From: Adineta steineri
Lineage: Eukaryota > Rotifera > Eurotatoria > Adinetida > Adinetidae
Direction: 5' to 3'
Assembly: GCA_905250115.1 (NCBI GenBank)
Contig: CAJNOI010000073.1
Coordinates: forward strand, 51,211 to 115,210
Length of the DNA stretch: 64,000 bases
Positions within the stretch are counted from its first letter, which is position 1. Every line of letters starts with the position of its first letter. Under the pieces are notes generated by a model. The model worked only from the letters and a program-made list of their open reading frames with translations, was not told the DNA's origin and made no database searches. The position numbers and the translations under genes are program-made. Shown one piece after another: positions 1 to 13,000 of this stretch.

Positions 1-3000
1 AGAATTTTATGTTATTACAGTTTTGAGTGACAGAAAAAGAAATTTTTGATAATATCAGGTAAAAGGAGGATAAATATATATTCATTAATTTAAACGCAAA
101 TGGATTATGTGTTCTCATATATAACTTGATTTGAAAATGACGTCATCCGAATTTCAGTTCTTAGGTTATAATCTATGTAAATAGTTTATGACAATTAGCA
201 TCAAATTTTAAACAAACATATTATACTTGTTAACTGGTTTACTTACATTAATACATTGAAGGGAACTGTGTAGATGATGATTTTGATATACAAATTTGAA
301 GTAACACGGAAGTCATATGACCATGCTATGTCCGATCTAATAATTAACAAGTCGTTCGAAATGCGAGCTCGAAGAAAAAACAAGGATATGAGTGCAATGT
401 CGGTGGACACTAGACTAATTACTTTGAAAAAAAACAAGAGAAGGAAATCATGGGTCAGCAGAGAAAATTAAAAACGTTCTATTCTGATTCTTTTAATGAG
501 AAGCATCGCACTATGAAATCAATGATTATATAGGAACAGTAGGAGAACACATGACACATTGTGGGTGTGATTTTTGAGTAAGAAAATCAATGGAAAAAAG
601 TATTTTTCTATTAATTTCCTAGTTAAAATAATGTAGGTCGAATGTACGAATCAATAACTTTTCTAATGAAAATTCATTTATACTTTATATTTTAACAAAA
701 AAAGTGAGTTTATTTCAATGCTTTATCTTGAAACTAGCGAAGAAAGAAAAGACTTTAATTACATAAAGTAAATCAAGATTAAAAAAAGCGGAAAAGCTTT
801 TTCCAGGTGACAAGCATCCATTTGTCATCATTTTGATCAGTGGCTAATCATCGTGATGATAGAGTATAGTATTTATCATAGAAAAAAATTTAATCTGTTC
901 TGTATTTCCTTATGACACTATACTTTTAGATTTAATTTACAGTTATGAAGATTTATTTCGAATTAAGTTGTCAGAATTGTTTACAAATATTTCTAAACTT
1001 TTGATTCGCTTTGTTGACAACAGATGTATTCTACTAAAATTAAGATTTCTTACCACGAAGTTGGAGATGTGTAGGTTAAATATTTTAAAGACTGTGCTCA
1101 AGCTAATCTTTTACCACCCGTTACGTTCTGAGTATGTAGACTTACAAATGAATGACAATTATAGAATCATCCGAAAATCTATTTTTTATTTAATTATATC
1201 CTGTTGATCAGACATTAGAAACCAATCATCATAAGCATAGACTCTTCTAAAATTTAGTTAATTATACAGAGATCTGTTCTTAGTTCAAAATTGACGTCAG
1301 AAGCTTGTAAATAGCTACAATAATTTCGTTATTAATTTCTAGAGATTATCAACGAAGTTTCTCTTTAGAGAGAGTTCATAAAGTAATAAATATTTATCAA
1401 TGCCTTCATTTTCTATTTCCTATACCAGCAAAATCTAACAAATATTCTTTTCAATAAATAGATAGTATCAATCTTAAGAGTAGAAAAACAAATAACTACA
1501 CAAACAAAAAGTAGAAATCACTGATGATAAAAGAATCAACGTCAATAGATACCTGAATGAAAAGGTTGAAAAGCGCATAGATTAATTCAAGGGACATATT
1601 TTGACTTAACTTCTTTCTTCTGTCATTTTTTTTCTTCATATATAATCAGTCAAATGAGATATTTCAATATCTAGATTTATTTTCTATAAAAATATAAAGA
1701 TGTCAACATAATCTTCGACGTTTTTTAAATATGACATCTGATGTACATGTTAACATTATAACAGTAAAATTATTCAACATATATTTCTATCTACTGCTAA
1801 CATCAATCGATGTACATAGTAATGGATATAATTACATAATAATACAATTCATTTCATGTATTATTTGATAAACAATACATTGTAATACATGAAATCACAT
1901 CATAATGTATGAAAATCTATTAAATAGATTGCATTATCATATAATTGCGCACTAGCTGTAATCCGTTCCAGGTACTATGAAAGAAAGATCAAAAGAACAA
2001 CTATTTTAATAATCATCTTCATTGACTTTTAGTTCAACAGCTATATATGCAAGACGATTTGGAATACCTACCTTTATAAATTAATACTTATTCGAAACCG
2101 TATTAAACAAAAAATACTTTTGTAGACGTATATGAGAATGATCTAAATATTGTTTAAATCTAAAAATTAAACGCAAAAAAATTTATCTTCTGTCTAATAT
2201 ATTAAAAACAAATGTTTAACAATTCATTATTAGAAACTGTTTTAAAAACAAAATATCAAAGCATATTTTTCATATGGAGAGAAATTTGATTTTCTTTTAT
2301 TTGTTTTGTCTCGTGAATGATGATAACATTTACTTATCTTTATTAGAAATATTTCTTTCAATTCTAATTTGAGTTTAGTGTATCTATGTACTGATATATA
2401 GTTCTTATCAGAATACCTGGAAGCATAATCTGACACTAGTCTATCACAGAATCTTGATAAGATTTGCCTCAGTTCACAAGCATATGCTAACTGACAAATC
2501 AAATCCTTACTTACCATTCTATGCACAAATTCTTCAATGTATCAGTAGAATGAAGACGTGGGAACGTTCTTCTAGATAAATTCTTTACAAATAGTTTATT
2601 ATTCAACAGACAAAAAAAGCTCTTACTTTACCTTTCAGAGTCCAAGTAATTAAACAGATTGGATGAATTCTTTTCCTTCTCAAAACGTTAATTTGTATAA
2701 TTAAATAAGAAAATCAATGTGTTTTCTTTTTCTTTAAAAACTGTCACGTCTTTTACTCAATGTACTTTATCTAAATGAATGTTTATCATTAATTTCATTC
2801 AAAAAATATTCTTTGCTGTTAAGCAAATTATAAAAGTTGATATTTTATGAAACAGATTGCTCTACAAATGTAATTGAAAATTTTCTTTGTACGAGGATTT
2901 ATTTCTTTTGAGAATGAGACTTTGTCGAAATTATTTGAATTGAGACAAGACGAAGAAAAAAGCTATAATATAAAATGTTTCCGTAAAGTATAGAAATAAT

Positions 3001-4432
3001 ATGTACGCATCTAGACGAGAGCAAAAGAACATGGTATGCTTTCTAATTATTTATATATTTAATAATTACGTACGTATATAATAATTAATTATATGCTTCT
3101 TTTCTTCAAAGGAAATAGGTCATATTTTTTACCCCTCGATCAACTTTACCGTATTCATTTTAAATTTTATATTATTATGTTTGAGTAATTTATATATATA
3201 AGTATTTTTTGTTAATATTATTTAAAAAAAATCAGAAATAATTTATTTGATCTTTTGTGTATGATTTTATTCGAATGATATTTTTACGTCAAGCTAACAC
3301 ATGATGAATTCTATTAATAATAATATGATAGCTATTGACGTACAAATGACATTGAAGATGATATTTTTGAAGATGAGAAGTAATAACAACAATAAGAATG
3401 CCTTGCTATATGAAAGTAATACAAGTTTAATGATATTTATGAGAAGAAAATTTAGATTCAATTTTCCATCAAAAATTCCATTAGTATCTTTTGAATATAT
3501 AATTAAAAAAAAGTCATTTTTATTATATTGTTCGGTACTTTTTATAGCATACGAATTTTAAACAAATACTGATATATACTATTAAAGATCTTGTTAGATA
3601 TAGTTTTATTAGTTAAATTCAATATGTCTATTCAGAAACAGTTACATGAAAAATTCATGAGTTTATAAGGAAATTCTACTGTATACAGATATTATTTCAT
3701 AAGAATTATGCTAACAGTTTTTGCCTATACTTTAACATGGATAATCGAAATCAATTTATCAAGATCATTAAGGTACTGCGATTGTGAGGACTTTATTTTA
3801 AAAAGAAATCATTTACCTGGCTGTTGATAGTATCATATAGAATAGACCTGTTGTATTATTATAGATGACAGATAACTACGATAAATTCAATATGGGAAGA
3901 AATCCTATTCCTGAGGCTCAGACATATTCTCCCTTTTCTCTTTTTTATAATCTCTCTTTTCTTCTCTTTTGCTAATTTTATTTCAAAATTTAGTAGATGT
4001 CACATCTGATCCGAAATAAATTTATGAACCATGTTTTTCAGTCTTCTTCATTCTTTTCCATTTTTACGAAAACCTATTCGATTTATACACAAAAAGTTGT
4101 CTTCCAGAATCCTAATTATGACGAATTTTGTTGTGATGTTGAGTTGTTATTGTTCTTGTAATTTCTATTATAAGATGTCTATTAAGCATTGCAATACATG
4201 TATTGTGAACTACTGTAAAATAAAATATACATCTTTGTAGAATGAGACAGTTTAATTAGAACTAAAAGACTCCATTAGATAAACAATCGATTCATTTAAC
4301 ATGAAACTTATGTCTTTCACAAATAATGACTATAAGAACAAACCAAGTCTAACACATTGTTTGAATACGATTTAACAATTTTTATAAGTTTTTATACTGT
4401 ATTATGAAGTATTCACTTCTCTGACAGAAAAA

Positions 4433-4473
4433 AGATGTGAGTGTTTCTTCTCTTAATCCACACGTATACCCTG
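4433..4473. repeat. Telomere-like hairpin, degenerate copy
   Basis: A GATGTGAGTGTTT left arm is followed by CTTCTCTTAATCCACAC and a right part ending in ACCCTG. The inner CTTCTCTTAATCCACA block is shared with the copy at 9571-9632, and a related CTTCTCCTACCCACAC block lies at 58261-58303. This is what places it in the same family despite weak arms. Confidence 0.4.
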
Positions 4474-4827
4474 CGATCAATTGTTTGGGACTTTTCATAT
4501 GAATGATTTTCTTGGACGACTTATGTATTATTGAGCATCATTTTGAAAACAAAATGGTTCTTCCTTGCAAAACGTTATCAAAGTAACTGAGACTCTCACT
4601 CATTGAATCAAATGTTGATTACTAGAAATGTTAAGGGACAACTAATAATGATCGCTATGTGTAGATAATCTTAACTTCATTGGTATTCCAAATGCAAATA
4701 TTTGATGTAATTAATATCATTAAATAATTACTAGATCATGTTTTTCAAGATATTTAGATTTGAAAATATTAGGATACGAATTCGTGTCTTCCATAGTCAA
4801 TAAATTAATTATATTTATTATTCCAAC

Positions 4828-4880
4828 ATGTGTGTGTGAATGTAGTCTTGATACCTTATCTACACCCTCCCACCCATACC
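4828..4880. repeat. Telomere-like hairpin, degenerate copy
   Basis: Left arm TGTGTGTGTGAATGTAG, right arm CTACACCCTCCCACCC. GT-rich sequence faces AC-rich sequence about 20 bases apart, as in the clearer copies further right. The arms pair imperfectly. Confidence 0.4.
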
Positions 4881-6471
4881 TTATAATGCATGGGAATCGA
4901 TAATATCAATGGAATGCAAATGTTTGCTGTAATTTTCGATTACAACTATATATTAAACTTATATGAGTTCATGAAAACCTCAAACCGAACCGGTCTCATC
5001 ACTAATATATATACATATATATCGCTTGATTATTGCAATATGCGTGTGCTTACAAAAAATAACAGTTCTCTTCAAAACTTATCGTTAAAGTTTCAATGAA
5101 ATAAGAAGGAAATATGTTCTGATTTTTCTTTTTTTTTAAAAGCGCTTATAGGCTAAATTTCTGAGGTTTCGACTAAGTTTTGAGAAGAAGTATTTTTTCG
5201 ATTTTACTAGTAAAATTAGGCGTATTATTACCAAAAACGATCTGAATCTCTATACTTGTAACATGCAAAAACATTTCAGTTGGTATTTACAGGTCATTTT
5301 TGATGATGAAATGTCAACGTAAATTAATATAATTGAAATTTTTTTTCACAAAGTAATCTTAATTCAACGGTTTATCTAAGAAGATAAATAGTTAAGTTAT
5401 ATCAATAGACAAACTTTAATCTCGAATATTTTCAGATTCATTTGAAATTGTAGGGTAATACTAACCTTCATATAAAATTATAAGCAATAGAAACACGTAT
5501 TATTGTCACTGAAATTAAAGTATGAGATTGTGATGAATGAACATCAGTATTTTAAAATTATATTTTATTAACACTACCCTCATTCTATAGTGTATTGAGA
5601 AACAATGCTATCTCTCGTTGCACTGATATAGCACATCCGCATTCCGTTCTTTTTTCTCATTCGTCCTGGCTCTTATGTTTAGATACTCTTCTATTTCTAT
5701 TTCTCGCTTGTTACTGATGAATTTATTCATTTATATATCACTTTTACTTTTATAGCTTTAGCTGTCCATCGTTCACATACGAAAACTCGACATAAGTATA
5801 TAATGATATGTCTGCTTATGTATAAGATTGAGAATGTAATAGAAATAGCATAAGAAGGATATAAACTGAATATGCTGCCAAGCGCGCAAATATTGAATCG
5901 TTTGTCCTCATGCATAAATCAACAGAACGATAAATGTTTCATATCATAAATCTAACGCTTGGCAACCGTCGTACGTCGCTTCATTTTCTTTTCTTTTTCC
6001 ATATTCTCTTCTCTGGAGTAGGTTTCAGACGACGTGTTTTTCTATCTAACTATGTTACAAGAGTATGTTCCTAATAATAGAAGGAAGCAATGCAGCTATA
6101 TTTTACCAGTACAACTTGATTAGCTGAAATATCTGACATAAGATATCTTTTAAACTACAATACAAAATTTTATCATGGACATAAATCTCATTTGTAAAAC
6201 GTATTATTAATATAGACATGCATGCATGAATGAATGCTGAATTTTTTACTACAGAACAATTTATTCTACTAAATACTGGTGAGAAACGCTAGTTTATCTA
6301 AACGTTTTAGCTATCACATAACGATCTTGTAACTTTGTTTAAGTATTTCTAAGTTGATATGAAATATATAGCGCTGAATAAAAAATGCTATTTTTTCATT
6401 TTCTGTTAATTCTTCTTAGATTATTTTCTCACCACTCATATCTATTAACGCGAATTTTCAACCTTGAAGAT

Positions 6472-7584
6472 ATGGCAACTACCACAAAAACAAAAATACT
6501 ATGTTCAACATGTCAGAAAGCAGCGGGTGTTTTAACTTGTCCAGGATGTAATAACGCATTTTGTTCTCGTCATGTCAGTGAACATCGACAACAACTAAAC
6601 AGACAAATGGATGAAATAGGTGCTAATCATGATCAGTTAAAACAATTAATTGTCGAACAAGAAGCGCAACCTAGATGTCATCCTCTAATGGAACAGATCG
6701 ACAAATGGGAACAAGAATCAATTACTAAAATACATCAGGCAGCTGACGATACTCGAAAACAAATCCTAACAATTATCTGTACACATAGAGCTCAAGTGAC
6801 ACATAATTTAGCAGTTCTTACTCAAGAATTAAGCAGAGCTCGTGATGAAGATGATTATGTCGAAACAGAGTTGAACGAATGGATCGAAAAACTTGATCAA
6901 TTAAAAATTGACTTAAATGCAGCTCAAGCAATGCACTTCGACCAAGATGATAGTAAGACTTCATTAATTTCAAAAATCTATATCGACAATAGCTCCATGA
7001 GTACCTTCTATCAAACTGTGGGTAACGTTCAGATTACTGACGATGGTAAGATCGTAACACATGGTACAGTAAATGCGTACGCTGCTGCCCGATGTACACG
7101 GGGATATTCAGTAGGACAACATAGAGTTCGTTTTAAAATCGATTACTTAACTCCAGCTAATAGTTTTTCATGTGGGATTGTGTCAAAAAATACACCTATA
7201 GAATCAATTTTTAACAATACAATTAACTGTAATGCAGTACTTGCATATCAACAGGCTACAGCTGCAATCTCTATGTATAACACTGGATATGCTCCTCATC
7301 TGCAGGGGTTTCCACAACCTATGCATCAGATTCAACCGAGTTTGCCTGGAATTTCTAGTGTTCTTAATCACAATCAAGTTTTTTCCTTTCATACACAAAA
7401 TTATAATTTTCAACCGAACGCTATCTATGAGTTGTTAATCGATTGCAATCAAAAAAGAATTCATTTAACAAATGAACAAACACGTCAAACAGAGGTAGTT
7501 AATGTTAACGTGGCTCAATGTGCGTTTCCATGGCAATTTTTCATTACTCTTCTCTTTGCAAATGATCGTGTATCCCTCTGCTGA
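6472..7584 (+). CDS. B-box-type zinc-finger / coiled-coil protein (TRIM-like, no RING)
   Basis: Intronless 370-residue protein. The reading frame extends 29 codons further upstream, but that extension is hydrophobic and unlike the family, so I start at the ATG at 6472 (MATTTK). The N-terminus has a compact B-box-like zinc site: C11-x2-C14, C23-x2-C26, C31-x2-H34-x3-H38. A Glu/Gln/Lys-rich coiled coil follows (about residues 40-160). The C-terminal half (about 175-370) looks like a SPRY/B30.2-type beta-sandwich (VGQHRVRFKIDYL, a SFSCGIVSKN segment), a tentative call. TRIM-type proteins with this order often act as scaffolds or ligases; with no RING seen, a binding role is the safer inference. 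A polyadenylation signal AATAAA lies at 7682. A shorter paralogue lies at 59869-60495 and shares the zinc site and coiled coil. Confidence 0.8.
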   Translation: MATTTKTKILCSTCQKAAGVLTCPGCNNAFCSRHVSEHRQQLNRQMDEIGANHDQLKQLIVEQEAQPRCHPLMEQIDKWEQESITKIHQAADDTRKQILTIICTHRAQVTHNLAVLTQELSRARDEDDYVETELNEWIEKLDQLKIDLNAAQAMHFDQDDSKTSLISKIYIDNSSMSTFYQTVGNVQITDDGKIVTHGTVNAYAAARCTRGYSVGQHRVRFKIDYLTPANSFSCGIVSKNTPIESIFNNTINCNAVLAYQQATAAISMYNTGYAPHLQGFPQPMHQIQPSLPGISSVLNHNQVFSFHTQNYNFQPNAIYELLIDCNQKRIHLTNEQTRQTEVVNVNVAQCAFPWQFFITLLFANDRVSLC

Positions 7585-8520
7585 CAAATTCATTTTTATT
7601 ATATGTTCTTGAGTGTTTGCTTATATTTGCTTTTCTACTTATATCGTACGTAAAGTTTTTGAATACTCAATATGTAAACCTAATAAAATATTTTGACATT
7701 GATTCTTTTTTAATGACAATATCTCGAAGGCGGATGATATCAAAATGGTTCGATATATTTGATTTGTAATCATTTTTAAAGTTTGATCAGAAAGATTTTT
7801 CATAACATAAATATATTCTTATACAATTATATCAATAGCAGCTCTTTACAAAGAGTAGTACTCTATCAATTCGCATGAAACAGAGATATTTTATTATATA
7901 TTTATTCTTATGCGCATACGATTTTGATCTATTTTGTTAATGAAATATTTCTACTTTTAGGATGTGAGTGTAAGCTATAAATGTAATATCCATAATCACA
8001 CTTGATAAGTTTGAATTTAAAAAAAATAAAATTCGTTTTACACAATGTTATCTAATGTGTTAAATTATTCAATTCTATTAAAAAGATTGTCGCATCATCG
8101 GTGAATTATCGCAAAATGCATTATTGGACTACAAGATTTATAAAATGATATGGGTATTTTTCGAGATTTGTTCAAATAAAAAACTGTAGATCTTTGTGTA
8201 TATGTCGTGTCGAAGTTACATTAGTCGATGAATTTATAACTTCGACAAGAAACATTGGCGAAGTTATTTTAGATCAACTAAATATCGAACAATTATCACA
8301 TGATTGATAATATTAGAATAAAAATACACACTTTTAGTTAATTTCTAATTTTAAAAACATACACATCATTTTTTACTAACAGATATATAAGAAATAATTC
8401 AGAAAAATCCAGCATTAAATCCTTTTAATATTTTACATGATTGCTGAGCTATCCAGATTACACTATGTTCTGTAGCTAATCAAAATAATTGTTTCTACAT
8501 GTCAATTTTTGTTATTAATA
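7585..8520. other. Intergenic, no gene seen
   Basis: Contains the 3' end of the B-box gene (AATAAA at 7682) and otherwise AT-rich sequence. A weak GGATGTGAGTGT...TCACACTT pair near 7961-8005 may be a decayed hairpin of the telomere-like family. Confidence 0.4.
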
Positions 8521-8522
8521 AT

Positions 8523-8575
8523 TAGGGTGTGGGTATGAATACTGTATTCACCTAGAACCCACACCCACTCTTTGA
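8523..8575. repeat. Telomere-like hairpin (clear copy)
   Basis: Left arm AGGGTGTGGGTATGAATAC faces right arm GAACCCACACCCACTCTTTG, with a very short spacer. The G-rich strand reads inward from the left and the C-rich strand reads out on the right, so it folds back on itself. First of several copies in 8.5-9.9 kb. Confidence 0.65.
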
Positions 8576-9570
8576 AACTACACTGACAAAAGTCAATACA
8601 AATATTTACTAAATTTGAGGGTGTCGTTGGGTGCAGGTATAGATGAATACTCAACGCGCACATCGTTTGAGGTAGTTAATGTTGTTGGCAAGGAAGATAT
8701 TTATTCTTTGTAGAGGGAATGAATGAGAGAAACACAAAGCCATACAAAGTGTGGCAATGTTTATGTTATTCTCTATTAGAAAAAAATCATATGCAAGCAG
8801 AAAATAATTATTTACAAGCACAACCGTCGATTCTCTCCATCTAAATATAAACGCATTTTTTCCGCGAATGAGAAAAAAAACGCCTTGAGAGAGGAGAGAT
8901 GTTCTTTTTTCTTTAAATGAGTTTTACTAGATTTTTTCATTGTTACATTTACATTTCGTGGACAGAGTTTGTTTGATTTAGCGAGATTCAATGCCAGTAA
9001 CTGGTGGAAAGAGAAAGGAAGAGACAGAATAGAAAAAAAATGGCAATACAGTTTTTTCATGTCCATATTTTGAAAGACAAATAAATAGTAGCAGCAGAAG
9101 CAGTTGAATTTCATTTCTATTCATTTTTTTTCCACAAGTAAGTGTTAATGTCATAACAGCTACTGTAATGATGAGAATACAAAAGCAATTGACAAGTCCA
9201 ATGAAAGTTAGAGAAATATTTGAATAGTTCGATATCTAATCGATTGTAGATTTATTAGAATAGAAGATTGAAGCTGTGCTAGTAGATAAAGTTTAGGATC
9301 CACGAGTCTGATAAAACGAGAATTGGTATCAATGAAAAAAGAACTAAAGTAAACGTCAGAAGACCATCTGTTCGATCGATGTTACAAATGTTTTCTTTTA
9401 TGAGTGAAAGAGAATGCATCCTATTCTGCAATGTTGAACATTGCAGGAATCATTTCCGCAAACAGAATCAATTACACCAATTCGAAAATCGCAATAAACC
9501 TCCATCTTGATAGATTTCCGGGATTCCGTGCAGTTCCGGAATCGCTGATCTATCATACTCAGAATGTGAA

Positions 9571-9632
9571 TGAGGGTGCGGGCTGCTGTGAGTATATCTA
9601 TCTTCTCTTAATCCACATCCACACCCGCAAAG
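9571..9632. repeat. Telomere-like hairpin
   Basis: Left arm TGAGGGTGCGGGCTGCTGTG, inner block CTTCTCTTAATCCACAT, right arm CCACACCCGCA. Same layout and inner block as other copies in the window. A short open frame across it is not credible as a gene. Confidence 0.55.
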
Positions 9633-9797
9633 AATCTGCGAATGAATAACGTTTAAGAAGTTTTCTACATTTTTTACTACCCAATGAGGCAAAACACAAG
9701 AACGTGACATATTTGTCGCGTCTCAATGCACATCTATCACAGTACAAACTTTATCTTTGTGCAGTTCTCTAATGTCCATTAAAGCAGTAACGAAAAA

Positions 9798-9846
9798 TTG
9801 AGGGTGTGAGGTTTGGATAATCTCTTTGTCTCAGACACACATACGC
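9798..9846. repeat. Telomere-like hairpin, degenerate copy
   Basis: Starts TTGAGGGTGTGAGG and ends with CAGACACACATACGC. The left end matches the TTGAGGGTGTG consensus; the right arm is worn. A further weak copy (GAGGGTGTCGTTGGGTG) lies near 8619. Confidence 0.4.
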
Positions 9847-10044
9847 AGTTCCTCTTGCTCATCACAAATGCATTCGTAAAACAAAGGAATACTTCATTTT
9901 CATACTATTACTTATAGAAAAAAACTAACAACAACACTTTTTTTGTAATATTTCTCTTTAGAATAACAAATCGGATATACCATTGCGAATTGTTTCAAGT
10001 TAACAATCATTATTATTTTTCATTGAAATTAGAGAACGTTCAAA

Positions 10045-13000
10045 ATGAGTCGTTTTACGGATGTTGACGTTTCATCTAAAAGACTTCCAGCAGTTTATGG
10101 TTATCATAGTCAAAAACTTGTTTCACTTGAACAGGCATTAGAACTTATCGTACCTCAAATTGATCAACTCGCTCGATATATCAAAACAGCTAAGAAATAC
10201 TGTCTTTATCCTTCGGAACATAATCTGACACGTGATGAGTCAGCTTCTATTTATATTTACACGATGGAATGGGATGAAAGTAGTTTATATCGTGTCTTAA
10301 ATAAAGCATTACGAGATGAAAATCGACAAGGATTAAAAATATGGTTTCCATATTTAAAATTATTCGACACCGCATTGGATAAACTACCAACAGTCAAAGA
10401 AGGTCTATGGCGAGGTGTCTCTCTTGATATAGGAAAAAACTTCAGGAAAAATCAAATTTTAACATGGTGGACCGTTAATTCATGTTCATCATCGGTTGAC
10501 GTGATTAATCGATTTCTGGGAGAATCTCAAACGTCAACTCTTTTTATGATCGAAGCTGCAAACGGGAAGAAAGTGTCAGGTTATACAGTCTATGAAGACG
10601 AAGATGAAGTTATCTTACCAATAGGTACACAGTTTCGTGTAAAAAGTAATCCATTAAAACAATCGAATGATTCTCATATTGTGCATATGATTGAAATTAA
10701 TGACGATGATGATCAAGATGTTGCATCAGAAATGGATCAAATGCATTTGAATGCCAATTCAGCAAGTAAAACTTTGAGTGAGTCATTTTTATTTCTTCTT
10801 GAGTAAATCAAAAGTATTCCTACGATATAAACAAAGAGTCATTGATGAAAAATAAATACAAGACATTTCTTTTATTAAAATATTTTAACTAACATTTGAG
10901 GAATAATAACAACACTTTTCTTATAAATCTTATCTTAAGAAAGAAATAAAACCAGCCATCAGTCAAATAATCCTTGGCCAAACTATAAGTGCTGATCACA
11001 TTCCTGTGATAAAGATTTCCTCAAAATACAAATGTACGAGGTATCGATGAAAATTATTCCTAACAAGATTCAACTAGGAGGCTGAAATGATAACAAACAT
11101 ATGTTTTGCAGAAGAGTTAACTTATGTCAAACAATCTGATATTTTAATTAATTAGATGTAAAAACAGTTTAGCCATACCTTGACAATATAGTTATAAATT
11201 ATTTCACAACTGATTTGTTGATAAAGGCGTTTGAAAGAATGGAAGAGATCGTAATGTTATTCGATAAATCAAATATATTCAATCAAATAAACTGTTCTAT
11301 GCAGTTCTTTTTTCTTGGTAAGAAATCAGATCCGATAGAATAATTCATATATGGAAGAAGTATTAAATTTAATAGGAAAAAAATTAGTTTTTTGAGGCTA
11401 ACATATTTTCGATATGCTTTGAAACTAGTTGAGTTTTCAAAACGTACTTGGAGAAATAATTCATTATACTAACGAAATTTTAAATTTCTATTTATTCATA
11501 TAGTTGTACTATTAAGTTTTATATTTTCGTATTTATTTATTTAGAATCAAAAACAACAACGACTGTATTGTCAAAACCACCGACATATAGAAATCAAGAA
11601 CTTGAACAAATGATCGATGAGATGAAAGATGAATCCACTGTGGACTTCCGTAGTAAAAATTTGACGGATGATGACATAGATATCGTAGCTTATTATCTTT
11701 TACGAAATAATACGGTGAGTATTAACAAGTTTATTTTATATGTGGGAAGAAAACGAAGAGAACTGGTATCTAGCCCATCTTATTCTACAAAATAGTACTG
11801 TTAAATCTCATACTAGAATCACTCCTAATAATTTTTTCTGCGTTTACGTCGCTATAGTTCTTATTTCTTCTTCATAAACTCATTATAATCGATCATTCAA
11901 ATATCTTAATACTAAAATGCAGAAACAGATAAACTGACCCAGGTTCATTAATTATCATAAGAATTCAACTTATCCAATAAAGCAAGAAAAATCCATTTGT
12001 AGTCATTTCATCGAGATAAGAAATCTGTCAATGAAAGAAGTTATCAAACGAGATCTGAATTCGATAGAAGTACAGTACTTCATATATAGAAAAATGAGTT
12101 GACAGAAATTCATAGCAATGCTTATGTTGTCTTTCGTTCAAAAACAATAAATTTGGTGTTTTAAAAATCTTTTGAACTTAGATGAAAAATTCAGTCGATT
12201 ACTAAGAGATATCGTTTTTTAATTTCTTGAAGGAACTTAGATTAAGCTATGTGTCATAATACAAATCAGTTCTTTTAATATTTCAAAAGTATCCTCTTTC
12301 TCCATGTTTTCTATATTAGATATATTTTCTTTAGGATTTTCTTTTGAATTAGTTATATAGGACCAATTCTTCTGCTCTTTGTACTACGACAGTAAATAGC
12401 TGTCAATAAGAATAATACTAAATCTATTTCACCTTCAAAAACGAGTAATTCTTGAAGATGTTCCAAGGTTGAAGAACATCCGTAGAACTAGAAGTTCCTT
12501 GTTGAAACATGCGAGACTTGTTACGGTGAACAACGCACTTTTGACATTCTTCCTGTGATCTTTGTGGAAGTTTATTAAAGACAACAACTTCTATGTTTCA
12601 GGTCAACTATTGTTATAGATAATTAGAATCATTCAGAGAAGTATCTCAATCAACTTATCTAACTTCGATTGATCAATAGAAATCAAAATGTGAATGTGAA
12701 AAAAGTGTGTTGTTTGAAAAATTAGTTCGGAGGACGAAAACAGAGAAACGAAATGCAAACTTTGATGAAAATGCTTGGTACAGTTGAATATAATTCTTTG
12801 CATTCATCCTATGACACACTGTCGATAGATCCATAGAACCAGACAGTGTTTGAGTAGTCTACTGTAGATCAATATTACAGCAGTTGCTTCGACATCTCTT
12901 CTCTCATCAGACTGTTCTTTTAAGTTTAAAATGAAGTTAATTTTTGTTTCTCTGATCATTAAAAGTGAACAGAATATTTTAGTTGAGAATATTAGCCACT

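Larger units (their letters stand above)
1..6471. other. Long stretch without a supportable gene
   Basis: AT-rich DNA with only short open frames (all under 100 codons) and no recognisable protein domain. The only structure I could pick out is degenerate telomere-like hairpin sequence near 4433-4473 and 4828-4880, plus a single GTGGGTGTG half-site near 561. No tRNA B-box (GGTTCRANNCC) was seen by eye. It may hold regulatory DNA or decayed genes that I cannot recognise. Confidence 0.5.

Noticed and set aside
2242-2526. 94-codon minus-strand open frame
   Set aside because: No recognisable motif, low-complexity AT-driven composition, no splice or polyadenylation context.
8812-9114. 100-codon minus-strand open frame
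   Set aside because: Composition follows A/T runs; no homology recognised; adjacent to a repeat cluster.
9404-9710. Overlapping open frames on both strands
   Set aside because: They run through a telomere-like hairpin; the His/Ser-rich peptide is just translated repeat.
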